Assembly: GCA_002633005.1 (NCBI GenBank)
Contig: NMRA01000654.1
Span: forward strand, 1 to 56,900
Reading direction: 5' to 3'
Length of the DNA stretch: 56,900 nucleotides
From: Phoronis australis
Taxonomy: Eukaryota; Phoronida; Phoronidae
The translations under genes and the position numbers were made by a program. The notes beneath the pieces are model-generated. The model was not told the DNA's origin, did no database searches, and was given only the letters and a program-made list of their open reading frames with translations. Shown here in pieces: positions 12,516 to 23,871 of this stretch (within the stretch, counting starts at the first letter, position 1; the number at the start of each line of letters is the position of its first letter).

Positions 12516-13694
12516 ATGGCGCTAGAAGTGTGGATAACAAAAGTGCTGGTCCTGAGTGCGCTCTTCATTGTTACGTTCTGCTTCAGCTTGATACCCGTCA
12601 AGTTCATGAGCGTCGTAAAAAAGACAACCGACAGCAACAAGCAGCATCGATATCAAACAGCAATCAGTTTTTGCTCATGTTTCGCTGCTGGCGTGTTTCT
12701 AGCTACCTGTCTTCTTGACTTGTTTCCGGATGTGCGAGAGAAAGTTAGTGAAGCGTTTGATCAATACGAAGTGGTGACGTCCTTCCCGTTTGCAGAATTT
12801 GTGATGGTCTTTGGACTGTTCCTAATCTTACTCATTGAACAACTCGTCTTGTACGTGAAAGAACATAAGGACAGTGCTGAAGTAGAGAAGGAACCCTTAT
12901 TGCCAAGTGCAAGTAGAGCGTCCTCACGAAGGAGTTCCATTACATCATTGTCGTATCGGTCTGACCGTGCTCTCTCCATTGGTATTAGCGATCAACCAGT
13001 CATACACCATGAGAGGCCCTCACGGCCGGTCTCACCCAACCTAGATCAAGACTTAACTCAAATTGAACCCAACTTGGACACTGTGATCTCAGAAGAACAT
13101 CACCATGGTCACCACGGCCACGGACACAGCCATTTTCATGATGAGTTTTCAGTTCACCATGATCTGAGTTCTCACTCCGTTATCCGATCAATACTGCTTC
13201 TGTTGGCTCTATCATTCCATTCTGTTTTCGAAGGACTTGCAGTTGGACTCCAACAAACGACAGACAGTGTTGTTAATATTTTTGCCGCTCTGGTCATCCA
13301 CAAATCTATTTTGGCTTTTAGTTTAGGCATCAATTTAGTCCAGAGTAGACTTAGTTTTTGGGCAACCATTCGGTCAAACATCTTATTTGCTGTTACTTCC
13401 CCTATTGGAATAGGAATCGGTATATTTGTTCTAGATGTAGCCAATTCAAAATCGGCAAACTTGACTAGTGGTATATTACAGGGTATTGCCTGCGGAACTT
13501 TTCTATATGTTACGTTTTTCGAGGTGCTACCTCACGAGTTTAATAACGAGGAGCACAGGCTCCTCAAAGTGCTGTTTTTAGTCTTAGGCTTCAGCATAAT
13601 AGTAGCTGTGATGTTTCTTGATCCTGAAACAAGTGATGTGTCGCCTCATCATGTCATTGATACCAAAACTACTGTTATCCCTGCTAGTGTCTAA
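12516..13694 (+). CDS. slc39a1: ZIP-family zinc transporter (SLC39A1/2/3 subfamily, ZIP1-like)
   Basis: A 392-residue multipass membrane protein that imports Zn2+ (and related divalent metals) into the cytosol, with the whole coding region in one exon. TM helices lie near residues 5-27, 48-70, 92-114, 222-246, 252-276, 287-308, 318-337 and 349-368. The long variable loop (115-220) holds a His cluster at 195-209 (HHHGHHGHGHSHFH), as expected of a ZIP metal-handling loop. TM4 has the signature LSFHSVFEGLAVGLQ (232-246) and TM5 has HKSILAFSLG (262-271), which supply metal-site His and Glu residues. A Ser/Arg-rich stretch at 132-150 may be phosphorylated. The start has a strong context (AAAAGATGG). 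An acceptor ends at 12460, leaving 55 nt of 5' UTR in this exon, so a 5' non-coding exon is expected. TM4/TM5 look closer to ZIP1 than ZIP3, but one-to-one orthology is not proven. Confidence 0.95.
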   Translation: MALEVWITKVLVLSALFIVTFCFSLIPVKFMSVVKKTTDSNKQHRYQTAISFCSCFAAGVFLATCLLDLFPDVREKVSEAFDQYEVVTSFPFAEFVMVFGLFLILLIEQLVLYVKEHKDSAEVEKEPLLPSASRASSRRSSITSLSYRSDRALSIGISDQPVIHHERPSRPVSPNLDQDLTQIEPNLDTVISEEHHHGHHGHGHSHFHDEFSVHHDLSSHSVIRSILLLLALSFHSVFEGLAVGLQQTTDSVVNIFAALVIHKSILAFSLGINLVQSRLSFWATIRSNILFAVTSPIGIGIGIFVLDVANSKSANLTSGILQGIACGTFLYVTFFEVLPHEFNNEEHRLLKVLFLVLGFSIIVAVMFLDPETSDVSPHHVIDTKTTVIPASV

Positions 13695-14885
13695 AACACT
13701 GGGTGTTGATTTCCGATGTTTATACAGTAAGAACTGCACACTAAATTTTTTAAAATTTAAAATATTTCCTGGGAGGTTCTTCCAATGTTTGGGTAAGTGC
13801 TCATGTTCTGCTGGAATAGGTAAGGTTTTTGCCAATTTTGGTATTGGTGGATGTGTATTTCAAGAGGTTTGTTGTTCAGCCTCAGCTCAAGCACTAAGAA
13901 ACTAACACGAACTTGGAAATCATTTTAATGTTGTAAGGAGAAAGTTGAAGCCAGTTATAACATGGTTTTTTCCTGGTGGAATGCAGGTTTATACCAGGTT
14001 ATAGTTTTTTATCCTAAAAGTGCTGTCTGAGTTAAGTTGGTGCTTACTGAAAGAAATGCGAAATTTTGCTTTTCATCAGGCTTCCCTGTTTCCAGTTGAA
14101 AAGACCCTTCTATATGTCTCATCTTGCCATGATCTTAAAAACGTCTGAAGTTGGACTTGGTGAGATCTGCTTTAGAGTTTATTTCACGAGACTTGGGTCT
14201 GTTGAAACCTTCTAATTCCGTAAAATGCTTTGTGGACTAGGTGAGGTTAGTCTAGCTGCCAATGATTTGACCTGTTTGTTGATGTATGTGTCGCTTAGGA
14301 TCTTTCAAATAGTACCTGTTTAATTCTACATTCATTATTTATTTTTGTCTTTTATGCGTTTTGGTGGCGCGTTTTCTCTCTTTGACAGCCTAGGGTTCAC
14401 CAATTTCAATGACAGAGGTCAATTTCTAAGGTTGCAATCAGATTTTCGAAAATTGACCACTGTTCTTTAAAACGTCACTAGAAATAAAATATGATTATAT
14501 TTTGCATTCCTAACTTCTTTAATCTTATGTTTTTGTTGTAGTATGAGGACTTCTTCCACCCCATTCCCTGCATTCATTTTGCTGGGGTTGTGCAAATGTG
14601 ACTGGTGTTCCTAAAAAATCATCTTAATTCTAATCCGGCTTGCAGTTAGTTTAGACCTCGTTTCTTGCCCCGAGATTCTTCCATTTCAAAGAGTGGGTGG
14701 ATTCGCGTGATGCCTTAGTATCAGAATAGAAGGGAGCATTTTGGTGGTGGTGGGCCAAAATTAGGTCTCTCTGACATCCGAGCTCTCTTTATATTACGTG
14801 AAATCCTAGACTTGCGTTTGCAACTCAGGCGAAATAAAGCTACATTTGAAGTTTCCCAGGTTCTTTCCTAATTCTACCGTTTTTT
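13695..14885 (+). other. slc39a1: 3' UTR of the ZIP gene, then unannotated sequence
   Basis: It follows the stop codon directly. Two AATAAA signals are present (14483-14488 and 14833-14838). Nothing else is recognised before the repeat array that starts at 14886. Confidence 0.5.
14483..14488 (+). terminator. slc39a1: AATAAA polyadenylation signal (candidate, ZIP gene)
   Basis: Canonical hexamer 0.8 kb after the stop codon, in GAAATAAAAT context and followed by T-rich sequence (TGATTATATTTTGC). The hexamer at 14833 is an alternative. Confidence 0.5.
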
Positions 14886-16625
14886 ATGCGCCCACATTTA
14901 TATGTGGACGCATTATGCCGTTTTCTCCGTCCGTCCAGCGTCCGTTCAGTGCTTTATCTTTTTGTTGTACGTCCATGAAATTTTGCACGTGTTCCTATCA
15001 TAGATGAGCGAACTTTCGGACGGATCTGACTACCGGTTTGCCCCCTAGTGGCAATTTCAGTTTTTTACGCTTACGATATCTTTCTTCAAAGGTCCTAAAC
15101 GTATTTTCATAAAATTTGGCATATAGGCATCAGTCGGGTGACATAACGCTATCCTCCCGTTTTTGGATGGATTCGACGTAGTTTGCGCCACCTAGTGGCC
15201 ATTTTTGCTGTTTTCGGGTTTGTTTTTGGCGTCCACCCCTCTATCAACCAACCCGCTCTAAAGATGATCGTGGAAATTGGCATGTATGTTTTTATTAAGA
15301 AGAGGACGGCTGACGATGATTTTCCGACGATTTCGACTACTGTGGCGCCTCCTAGTGGCAGTTTTGTCTCTTTTTGCGCCCATGCCGCTGTATCTCCTAA
15401 ACCATTGGCAGGATCTTTACTACATTCTGCAAGCATATTTATATGATGTTGACAAGGGATGACGACAACTTTCGGACAGATCTGACTACCAGTGTGCCCC
15501 CTAGTGGCAATTTATGGTTTTACGTTTACCTCTGTATCTTCAAAAGTCCTTAACGTATTTTCATAAAATCTGAAATATAGGCACCTATTAGTGAGATGAA
15601 GCTATCATCCCATTTCCGGATGGATTTGACGTAGTTTGCACCACCTGGTGACCATTTTTACTCGTCTTAGTCTGTTTTTTGGTGTCCACCCCTCTATCAA
15701 CCAAACGGCACTATTGTAAGGATGATTGTGAAAATTGGCATGTATGTTCCTACTACGAAGCTTGGCGATGATTTACTCATGACTTCGACTACTGTGGCGC
15801 CTCTTAGTGGCAGTTTTTTTGCGCCCATGGCTGTGTCTCCTAAACAGTTTGCAACAGCTTTGCTTAATTTAGCAAGTGTATTTATATGATGTTAACAACG
15901 GAAGTCAACAACTTTCCGACGGATCTGACAACCAGTGTGCCCCGTAGTGGCAATTTTCATTTTTTAAGCTTACCTCTGTATCTTCAAAGGTCCTCAACGG
16001 ATTATCAGAAAGTTTGGAATATAGGCATTTATTGGTGAGATGATGCTATCCTCCCGCTTTTGGATGGAATCGACTTGCACCACCTAGTGGCCATTATTCC
16101 TGTTTTCGAGTCTTGTTTTTTGGCGTCCACCCCTCGACCAACCAAACCATTCTGAGGATGACTTTGAAAATTGGTACATGGTATGTTCTCAGTCTGAAGA
16201 GGACGGTTGACAATAACGCATTCGACTACTAGCGCCTCCTACTGTTAGTTTTGTTTTGTTTTGTGCCCATAGCTGCATCTGCTTAACTCACTGCAGGGTC
16301 TTTATTAAATTTAATTTATTGTATTTATATGAAGCTAACAACAGATGACGATGTCTTTCATGCGGATCCAATGAAAGCTGTGTCCCAAAGTGGCAATTTC
16401 ATCATTTTTTGTTTTCTTTTGTTTCTCCGAAGTTCCTTGACAGATTTTTATGAAATTTGCTAACTAACTTTCTATTAAAGACGCAATGGCATGTACCCAT
16501 TTTCAGGTGGATTGGATGTTTTTTCGCTCTCTTGTGGCTATTTTTGTGAAACAAATAAACAACCCTAGAAGTACTTCATTTGCGGTGCATTCGTGAGCGC
16601 ATTTCAACGCTCCGCGTTGCTCTTG
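14886..16625. repeat. Dispersed repeat of about 149-bp units with CTCF-like cores (array copy 1)
   Basis: It begins with a hairpin-forming palindrome (ATGCGCCCACAT / ATGTGGACGCAT) and ends near CATTTCAACGCTCCGCGTTG. Between these lie 11 units, each with a core of the type (C)CNCCTAGTGGC, at 15041, 15188, 15348, 15497, 15641, 15800, 15940, 16080, 16235, 16383 and 16527 (mean spacing 149 bp). Three unit types alternate (TGCCCCCTAGTGGCAA, GCGCCACCTAGTGGCCA, GCGCCTCCTAGTGGCAG), giving a roughly 450-bp higher-order period. Between cores each unit has TTCAT-AAATTTGGCAT-like and TTTTTGGATGGATTCGAC-like phrases. Other copies are at 36718-37557 and about 44605-45856. It has no coding potential. Confidence 0.8.
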
Positions 16626-18295
16626 TTTAGGGCTGTGAAGATCTTGGTTGTAGTCTAAAGAAATTTCGATCAGCTGCAAGGGTGATTCCGCCATGGGGGG
16701 TGAAGTCATGCCTGGGTATTAACACCGGTCAGGTGATAAATAATCCGTCACAGGCCAACGATATCAGAACCCAAGAGACATCTGGGCCGGGATGTCATGT
16801 TTCTCCACAAAGCAGCTTACAAGTCTGCAGCCACTAACTAGGGCTCAAACCACAGTGGCCTTGCCTGACTCGAGGGTAGGGCAATGACACGGGCTCCACA
16901 ATCCAATTTACCAATCTGGGCGACCAGGTTATGCATGGGTTACAGGCTATGCCCAATAAATGATAAGTAAAAGTCTAATACACGCTCCCCTCTTCCGAAA
17001 GCGGTTGCCGGGAACCAGTTTTCATCGAAAAACGGCCATGAAACGGTTCAACCAGTTCCTAGTTTTCTCCTGAGACAAGTGACCAGAGTTTGGCTCACCT
17101 ACGGTCGGGAAAAATCAGCCTTGGCTGGCGTCAGCACTGACTTGAGACTTTTGGAGCTCGATCTCTCAACGGAAGACATTTCGCGTCTCAGGTATTCATT
17201 TCATTGCGGTCGTGGCTGTCAACTCAGTGTTAAATTTTATTTAATTCGCGCTTTCATAGGCGTGGCTAAGTTGTTTTGCTTTCGCCTATGGGAAATACGT
17301 TGATCAGCAACTTTGAATGAAAAAAATGTCCAACTATGAGAGGGGTTAGAATAATTTGAAGAGTGAAAGTCAGGGAATGAGCACAATAAGACTTGGCCCT
17401 GGCACTGAGAGAAGCAACCCCCGGCCGGAATTGAATTTACTGAGGCTTCCGGCTTTTGATTTCATCACTTCCTCCGATTTTTACATTTCGTAGCCCGAAG
17501 TATGCATGTAAATGACAGTCACTTACAGTCATTTGTCTGATTGACAGATGCCGCCGCACCCCGTGGACGTAGGACATCCTAGAGTAGACCACGGGCGGTC
17601 TGAAGTCCATGATCGTAGCCGGGGTCAAAGACGTACCACAAGTATATTGTTTTTATGTTTGATTGTATTTGTACTTTAGCCAGACTTTCCGTTTTCAAAA
17701 TATACCAGACTCTTGCCTTCGTTTCTCAATATTTCGTGTGTTTCACAATGAAACTATCGCTGGTGAGAAGGCAACTGATGAATACATGTTTAGGTAAAAC
17801 TCAACAGGTCTATTCTTAGTTTAATAATGGCATCAGTAATTTTAATCCGCCATGATAACAACATTTATCAAAAATAATTCCCTCGTGAGCAGATTTGCCA
17901 TCAGCCAGTTTAAGTTTGCACATGCCAGCTATGTCGTTTAACTTGTGACAGGCAGCATGTGACTTGGGCTTGTCAAGTTGGAGTCTTCGCTTAGCGAATG
18001 AGTACGCGAGTGACTCACATCGATCCGTTTGCGTGGAGTTTCGCCTATACAGGCGGGAGCCATGAAATCAAACGAAAATTATTTGTGGACCAAAACAGTA
18101 GCACCACTGAGAAAGACACTCCCCTTGCGCCTCATGCTTGACTTAGTGGCATGTGCTTTAATGCCTTGAAACACTTCGGGGGCAATCTTTTAGCGAAAAA
18201 CGCACTATTTCGGATTTTAAATATGGGCGCCAGAACGTAATTACACGCATAGGCCTACACAGTTGCGTAAAAACAATTTGAAACTACGGTCTGCA
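16528..18295 (+). repeat. 1.77-kb duplicated block, copy A
   Basis: Nearly identical throughout to 19542-21312, with scattered substitutions and small indels. For example, copy B has an additional ATTACCTACGGTAGCAGGG-like segment near 20045. It starts inside the tail of the CTCF-like repeat array and contains no recognisable gene; short frames here are unsupported and recur in copy B. Copy B begins immediately after a single N, which suggests that the two copies are haplotypes placed in tandem rather than a true segmental duplication. Confidence 0.85.
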
Positions 18296-19540
18296 TATTT
18301 TTATATATCTATATATATATATATTTATTCAATAACTAGGCCTCCGGCCCTTGTTACAATCAAATCATCAAATACAATAAAGTTAAGTGTCAAACACTAG
18401 AAGTAAACCGAATTCTTCTTCGCTTGAATGCAAAATGAACATATTTACATGTTGACCATATAAGATCTTTTTCCTCCATAGTCATGAGTCTGTTGAATTT
18501 TGTAACATTGGGATTGTTGTAGCTCAGGCAAATATCGTTTCCTAAGGTCATCGTAGAATGGGCATTCGATAACAAAATGATATTCCGACTCGACATATGT
18601 CCTAAAACAGAGAGGGCATAACCTTTCTGTTCTGCTAAGTTTCAAGTGTCTACCCTTTTCAATCATTAGTGCATGCGCTGAACATCTCAATCTCACCATA
18701 TCAGATTTAACATTTACGTTGTCAATTACATCTAAATAGTTTTCAAAACATATATTTAACTTAAAAGTTCTGTAAGTTTCCAGCTTAATCGAATTGTTCA
18801 AAATATCTTGCCATTTTTGCTGATCAATATCTTTGCATCTTTGTTTAAAAAGTGATATGAAGCTTGTCTCGGAACCTACACCCTGATTATACCATGCTTC
18901 TCCAAAACCAAACTGAAATAACAATTTCTTAACATCATTAACCCAGCACGGTTTATTAACATTTTCCGTCATATTGTACTGCCATTCATAGCAATGATAT
19001 GTAATTTTTGACTCATCGGTTTTTAATAGTTTTAACCAATATTTCATAATTCTAGGAAGTCGGTAAGCAATCAAGGAGTAACGACCCATCTCACCTCTAG
19101 CAGTCGATGAAATTGCCGTGCTAGGCAAATTTAAAATTTCTTTACAAAATTTTGTGTGGACTATTTCAATACATTCGCAATCATTAAAACCCCAGATCTC
19201 ACAGCCATAATGAAGTATCGGCAATATTTTACAATCGAATAATTTTAAACTAACTTTAACAGGGAGTGCATTAAAACCATTGACATTTTTTCTCATCAAA
19301 TTCACTGCCTTAGTAGCCTGTAATGATAGAGTTTTCTGTGCGCAAGACCACGAACCTTTCGTAGTAAACATTAATCCTAGATATTTGTATGCATTTACAA
19401 TATTAACAGTATTCCCATCATACGTCCATTTTTCATACGATCGTAACATTCCACCTTTTCTGAAAACAATTATCTTAGTCTTCGACATGTTAACAATCAA
19501 TTTCCATTTCTGGCTATACTCATATAAAATGTTCAATTTT
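18296..19540 (-). mobile_element. LINE (non-LTR retrotransposon), 3' part with reverse-transcriptase C-terminus
   Basis: A minus-strand frame at 18445-19536 encodes the end of a reverse transcriptase: a KxxxxVNMSKTKIIVF stretch, YKYLG, GCEIWGF, and a terminal zinc knuckle CPLC-x14-H-x4-C (CPLCFRTY...YHFVIECP). A one-base shift near 18521-18530 moves the last ~45 residues into another frame (18390-18596), so the copy is defective. The 3' end has AATAAA and a TA-rich tail at about 18300-18330, as in LINE insertion. Catalytic YxDD and endonuclease domains are missing. The element stops exactly at the N (19541), so its 5' loss may be an assembly edge. The clade is not determined (Jockey/CR1/L2-like). 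Confidence 0.85.
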
Positions 19541-19541
19541 N

Positions 19542-21312
19542 TCTCTTGTGGCTATTTTTATGAAACAAATAAACAACCCTAGAACTTCGTTTGCGGTGCA
19601 TTCGTGGGCGCATTTCAACGCTCCGCGTTTCTCTTGTTTAGGGCTGTGAAGATCTTGGTTGTAGTCTAAAGCAATTTCGGTCAGCTGCAAGGGTGATTCC
19701 GCCATGGAGGGCGAAGTCATGCCTGGGTATTAACACCGGTCAGGTGATAAATAATCCGTCACAGGCCAACGATATCAGAACCCAAGAGACATCTGGGATG
19801 TCATGTTTCTCCACAAAGCAGCTTACAAGTCTACAGCCACTAACTAGGGTTCAAACCACTGTGGCCTTGCCTGACTCGAGGGTAGGGCAATGACACGGGC
19901 TCCACAATCCAACTTACCAATCTGGGCGACCAGGTTATGCATGGGTAACAGGCTATGCCCAATAAATGATAAGTAAAAGTCTAATACACGCTCCCCTCTT
20001 CCGAAAGCGGTTGCCGGGAACCAGTTTTCATCGAAATACGGCCATTACCTACGGTAGCAGGGAAACTGGTTCAACCAGTTCCTAGTTTTCTCCTGAGACA
20101 AGTGACCAGAGTTTTGCTCACCTACGGTCGGGAAAAACCAGCCTTGGCTGGCGTCAGCACTAACTTGAGATTTTTGGAGCCCGATCTCTCAACGGGACTA
20201 GACATTTCGCGTCTCAGGTATCCAATTTCATTGCGGTCGTGGCTGTCAACTCAGTGTTAAATTTTATTTAATTCGCGCCTTCATAGGCGTGGCTAAGTTG
20301 TTTTTGCATTCGTCTATGGGAAATACGTTGATCAGCAACTTCGAATGAAAAAATGTCCAACTATGAGAGGGGTTAGAATAATTTGAAGAGTGAAAGTCTG
20401 GGAATGAGCACAATAAGACTTGGCCCTGGCACTGAGAGAAGCAATCCCCGGCCGGAATTAAATTTACTGAGGCTTCTGGCTTTTGATTTCATCACTTCCT
20501 CCGATTTTTACATTTCTTAGCCCGAAGTATGCATGTAAATGACCAGTCACTTACAGTCATTTGTCTGATTGACAGAAGCGGCCGCACCGACCCCGTGGAC
20601 GTAGGACATCCTAGACTAGACCACGTGCGGTCTGAAGTCCATGATCGTAGCCGGGGTCAAAGACGTACCGCAAGTATATTGTTTTTATGTTTGATTGTAT
20701 TTGTACTTTAGTCAGACTTTCCGTTTTCAAAATATACCAGACTCTTGCCTTCGTTTCTCAATAATTCGTGTGTTCCACAATGAAACTATCGCTGGTGAGA
20801 AGGCAACTGGTGAATGCATGTTTAGGTAAAACTCAACAGGTCTATTCTTAGTTTAATAATGGTATCAGTAATTTTAATCCGCCATGATAACAACATTTAT
20901 CAAAAATAATTCCCTCGTGAGCAGATTTGCCATCAGCCAGTTTAAGTTTGCCATGCCAGCTATGTCGTTTAACTTGTGACAGGCAGCATGTGACTTGGGC
21001 TTGTTGGAGTCTTCGCCGAGCGAATGAGCGCGAGTGACTCACATCGATCCGTTTGCGTGGAGTTTCGCCTATACAGGCGGGAGCCATGAAATCAAACGAA
21101 AATTATTTATGGACCAAAACAGTAGCACCACTGAGAAAGACACTCCCCTTGCGCCTCATGCTTGACTTAGTGGCATGTGCTTTAATGTGAAACACTTCGG
21201 GGGCAATCTTTTAGTGAAAAACGCACTATTTCGGATTTTAAATATGGGCGCCAGTACGTAATTACACGCATAGGCCTAGTTGCGTAAAAACAATTTGAAA
21301 CTACGGTCTGCA
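19542..21312 (+). repeat. 1.77-kb duplicated block, copy B
   Basis: Counterpart of 16528-18295. At its right edge both copies share ...AAACTACGGTCTGCA. Copy A then runs into the LINE tail, while copy B continues with AAATTGGTTTCATATTTTT, i.e. the site without the LINE. No gene was recognised inside. Confidence 0.85.
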
Positions 21313-23871
21313 AAATTGGTTTCATATTTTTTTCATATATAGGGCTTCACTGACGCCGCCACGTTGATAGCGCCGAGTAATGGTTACCTGCGACTGATAT
21401 CAATAGTGATAATCGTTCTTTACTTCTCACTTCGTATCGACTTTCATTAATTCACTGAAAGTGAAGATGCCGTGTAACCCGGACTTCTAGTTAGACCATA
21501 ACCAAAAATCTTTTAGGAATGGTTTGTTTAGTTCTTTTACGAACTAAAGCGTGCAGAGAGTATCTTCAAGCTCTACAGGTTTCTACACCACTGTCAAAAG
21601 ATGAGTGAGTTACCCTGAACGGCCAGTGTTGGAGCGCTATAGTGATGCGGCGGTTACAATGCTAGTCCAGATAATATAATAGTGTTCTTGTACGAGACCC
21701 GGCCAAAGGCTTTAAAAGCCCGAGGTAACTGAAAGACGGCGTTTCGCATACGATGACGTAATTGTAAGAGTTGCGAAGTCCCCATTGCACATTGATAAAA
21801 ATGGACCTTCCGTATTTCCACCCAGCATTCTAGTTGTACCCAGCCTAGAACAAATTCACCTAGCTGTATTATCTGGGAATTTCGCTTCCCGGCCTTGAGT
21901 TTGCCAAATTTTCTCTCCCGATTAAATAACAATATAAAACAACCATACTGTACTGAAACAACTGTATTGCATAATGCATACCACAAGACTTAACAACGCG
22001 TACGGTTCAATGAAGACATACTGAGGTAACACGGACAAACTTCAGTACTGTCAGAAGGCAAAATGAAAATGCCTATAAAACTCAGAATTCAATGTCTACG
22101 AAAACGTTGACAGTATATAAAAAACAATCCATCAAAAAGTGAAGACTTCAAACTTGAAACATTAGACCTAGTCATGTAGATCATTACGGGAGTGAACCAA
22201 AGTACACTGAGCTTACCAAAGTAATAGGCACTCGTACAAAATCTCGGTAACTATTCGCCTGGCCAATACCCTCTGCCGTTTACGACCCAGACGACTGATT
22301 TCTCCAATATGAAGAACGAATTCTACTTAATTCGCTTGTGCTGTGAGGAAATAGCGCAAATTGGTAGACGATGGTTTTCATGTTCTTGTTGGTAACGGAA
22401 ATGGGAATCTTATTATGGTAAGGAAAAGGTATTTATAAGGAAAATGTATTGGTAAGGAAAGTTATGAGACCTGTCTGTGAGAATAAAAAGCCAACTTCGA
22501 TGTTCCTGTTTTTGCCAGCTAAACGGGGCGAAACGCAGCTTCAATTTAACCAGAAAATATGTTGGTGAATACCCCGAACAGACTATAGTAAGTACTTAAA
22601 CAAGTACTGACAAAGCACTTGATAGTAAACATACTAAATTAGATCCAGGATTCAATAAACACTAATGGGTCATAGGTTAAATCAAACTGGCAACTTAAAA
22701 GTAAAAATTTTTCCTCATAATAAGCTCATTTTCCAAATAATAAACACAACACAAACTCTTCCAAGTTCAACAAGATCTACTCTGATTAATTAGTTAAGAG
22801 TAACTAATAATAGACTTGTATTTAAATCGAGGGGGTTCACAGAAGTGTCACACGATTGAATCTATTAATGATCCCTCTAAATTTCACCATTATTAACTCA
22901 TGAACATTCAAGATTCAGGATGCCAATATGTCTTTGGCAGAGTGCAAATGGATGGATACACTACTTGGCTTGCAAATGACCTACACCAAATGTAGGACGG
23001 GTCTGAGACTCGGCGAAGTTTGAAACATAGGATGAAAATTTTTGAGCCCAAACCAACATCTCCTCTTGGGTGTTGGGGCTAGGAGAGTCACAGCTCACAC
23101 CAACACCTAGTCAAATTTTAGTATGACGTAGAAATGAATAGGGAACTGAAACAACCCATAGTTAGTATGGTTTGTTCAGAATTTGGATGCCAAAGCAAAG
23201 CAAGTTAGCACTCGTTTATTGCAACTGGCTAACAACAGCTGTGGGAGTTCATTGGCCTATCCAGAATAAAAAAGTTAGTTCTGCTGATACAAGATGTAAT
23301 AATCTTTATTGCAGTCCTATCTCTACACAGCAAAATACCTTCCAAAAACAGAAATTTTGAATTGGGGTCATAAAAACGCATTCACGCGGCATTGATGGTA
23401 GACCCCCTGAGAAATTGGAAAATTCATTTTCAACGCTCTGTTTTTGAAATACCTGGATGAACCCATGGGTAAGTTCTTACAAAAGCTTTAAACAATTAAA
23501 ATAATGATCGAAACGAAAAGTTTGCACGTTCTGTGCCGTTGATTTCACGATCACCAAGCAATGCTTCGAAAAAGAAGAACTGAACCTATGAAAGAGGCTA
23601 TCTCATAATAACTTGAAAAATATGCAAAAATGATGCAAGCCACCAACTGACAACCTTGTAAACAACACTTAACCAGAAAAGAAATCTTTAGCAAACTAAT
23701 AATCATAATATAAATGATATAAATATCATAGGCAAGCAAGCTTTAAATAAATGGAAATTTGTTAAAACCTGCAAACAGACCCATGTTAATTCTAAACATC
23801 ATGTAGTACATAAACAGTGGCCACTTCCTTCATATTCTCGTATATTCTCAACCATACCAACGACACAGAAC
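21313..23871 (-). other. Intergenic DNA and probable FEM1 3' UTR
   Basis: No domain-bearing frame. Minus-strand AATAAA hexamers (TTTATT on plus) at 23305-23310 and 23215-23220 lie 0.6-0.7 kb beyond the FEM1 stop and are plausible 3' ends. The rest is unremarkable AT-rich sequence. Confidence 0.4.

Noticed and set aside
15149-15462. Several open frames of 60-95 codons within the 149-bp repeat array
   Set aside because: They shift frame between units and reflect the repeat, with no recognisable protein.
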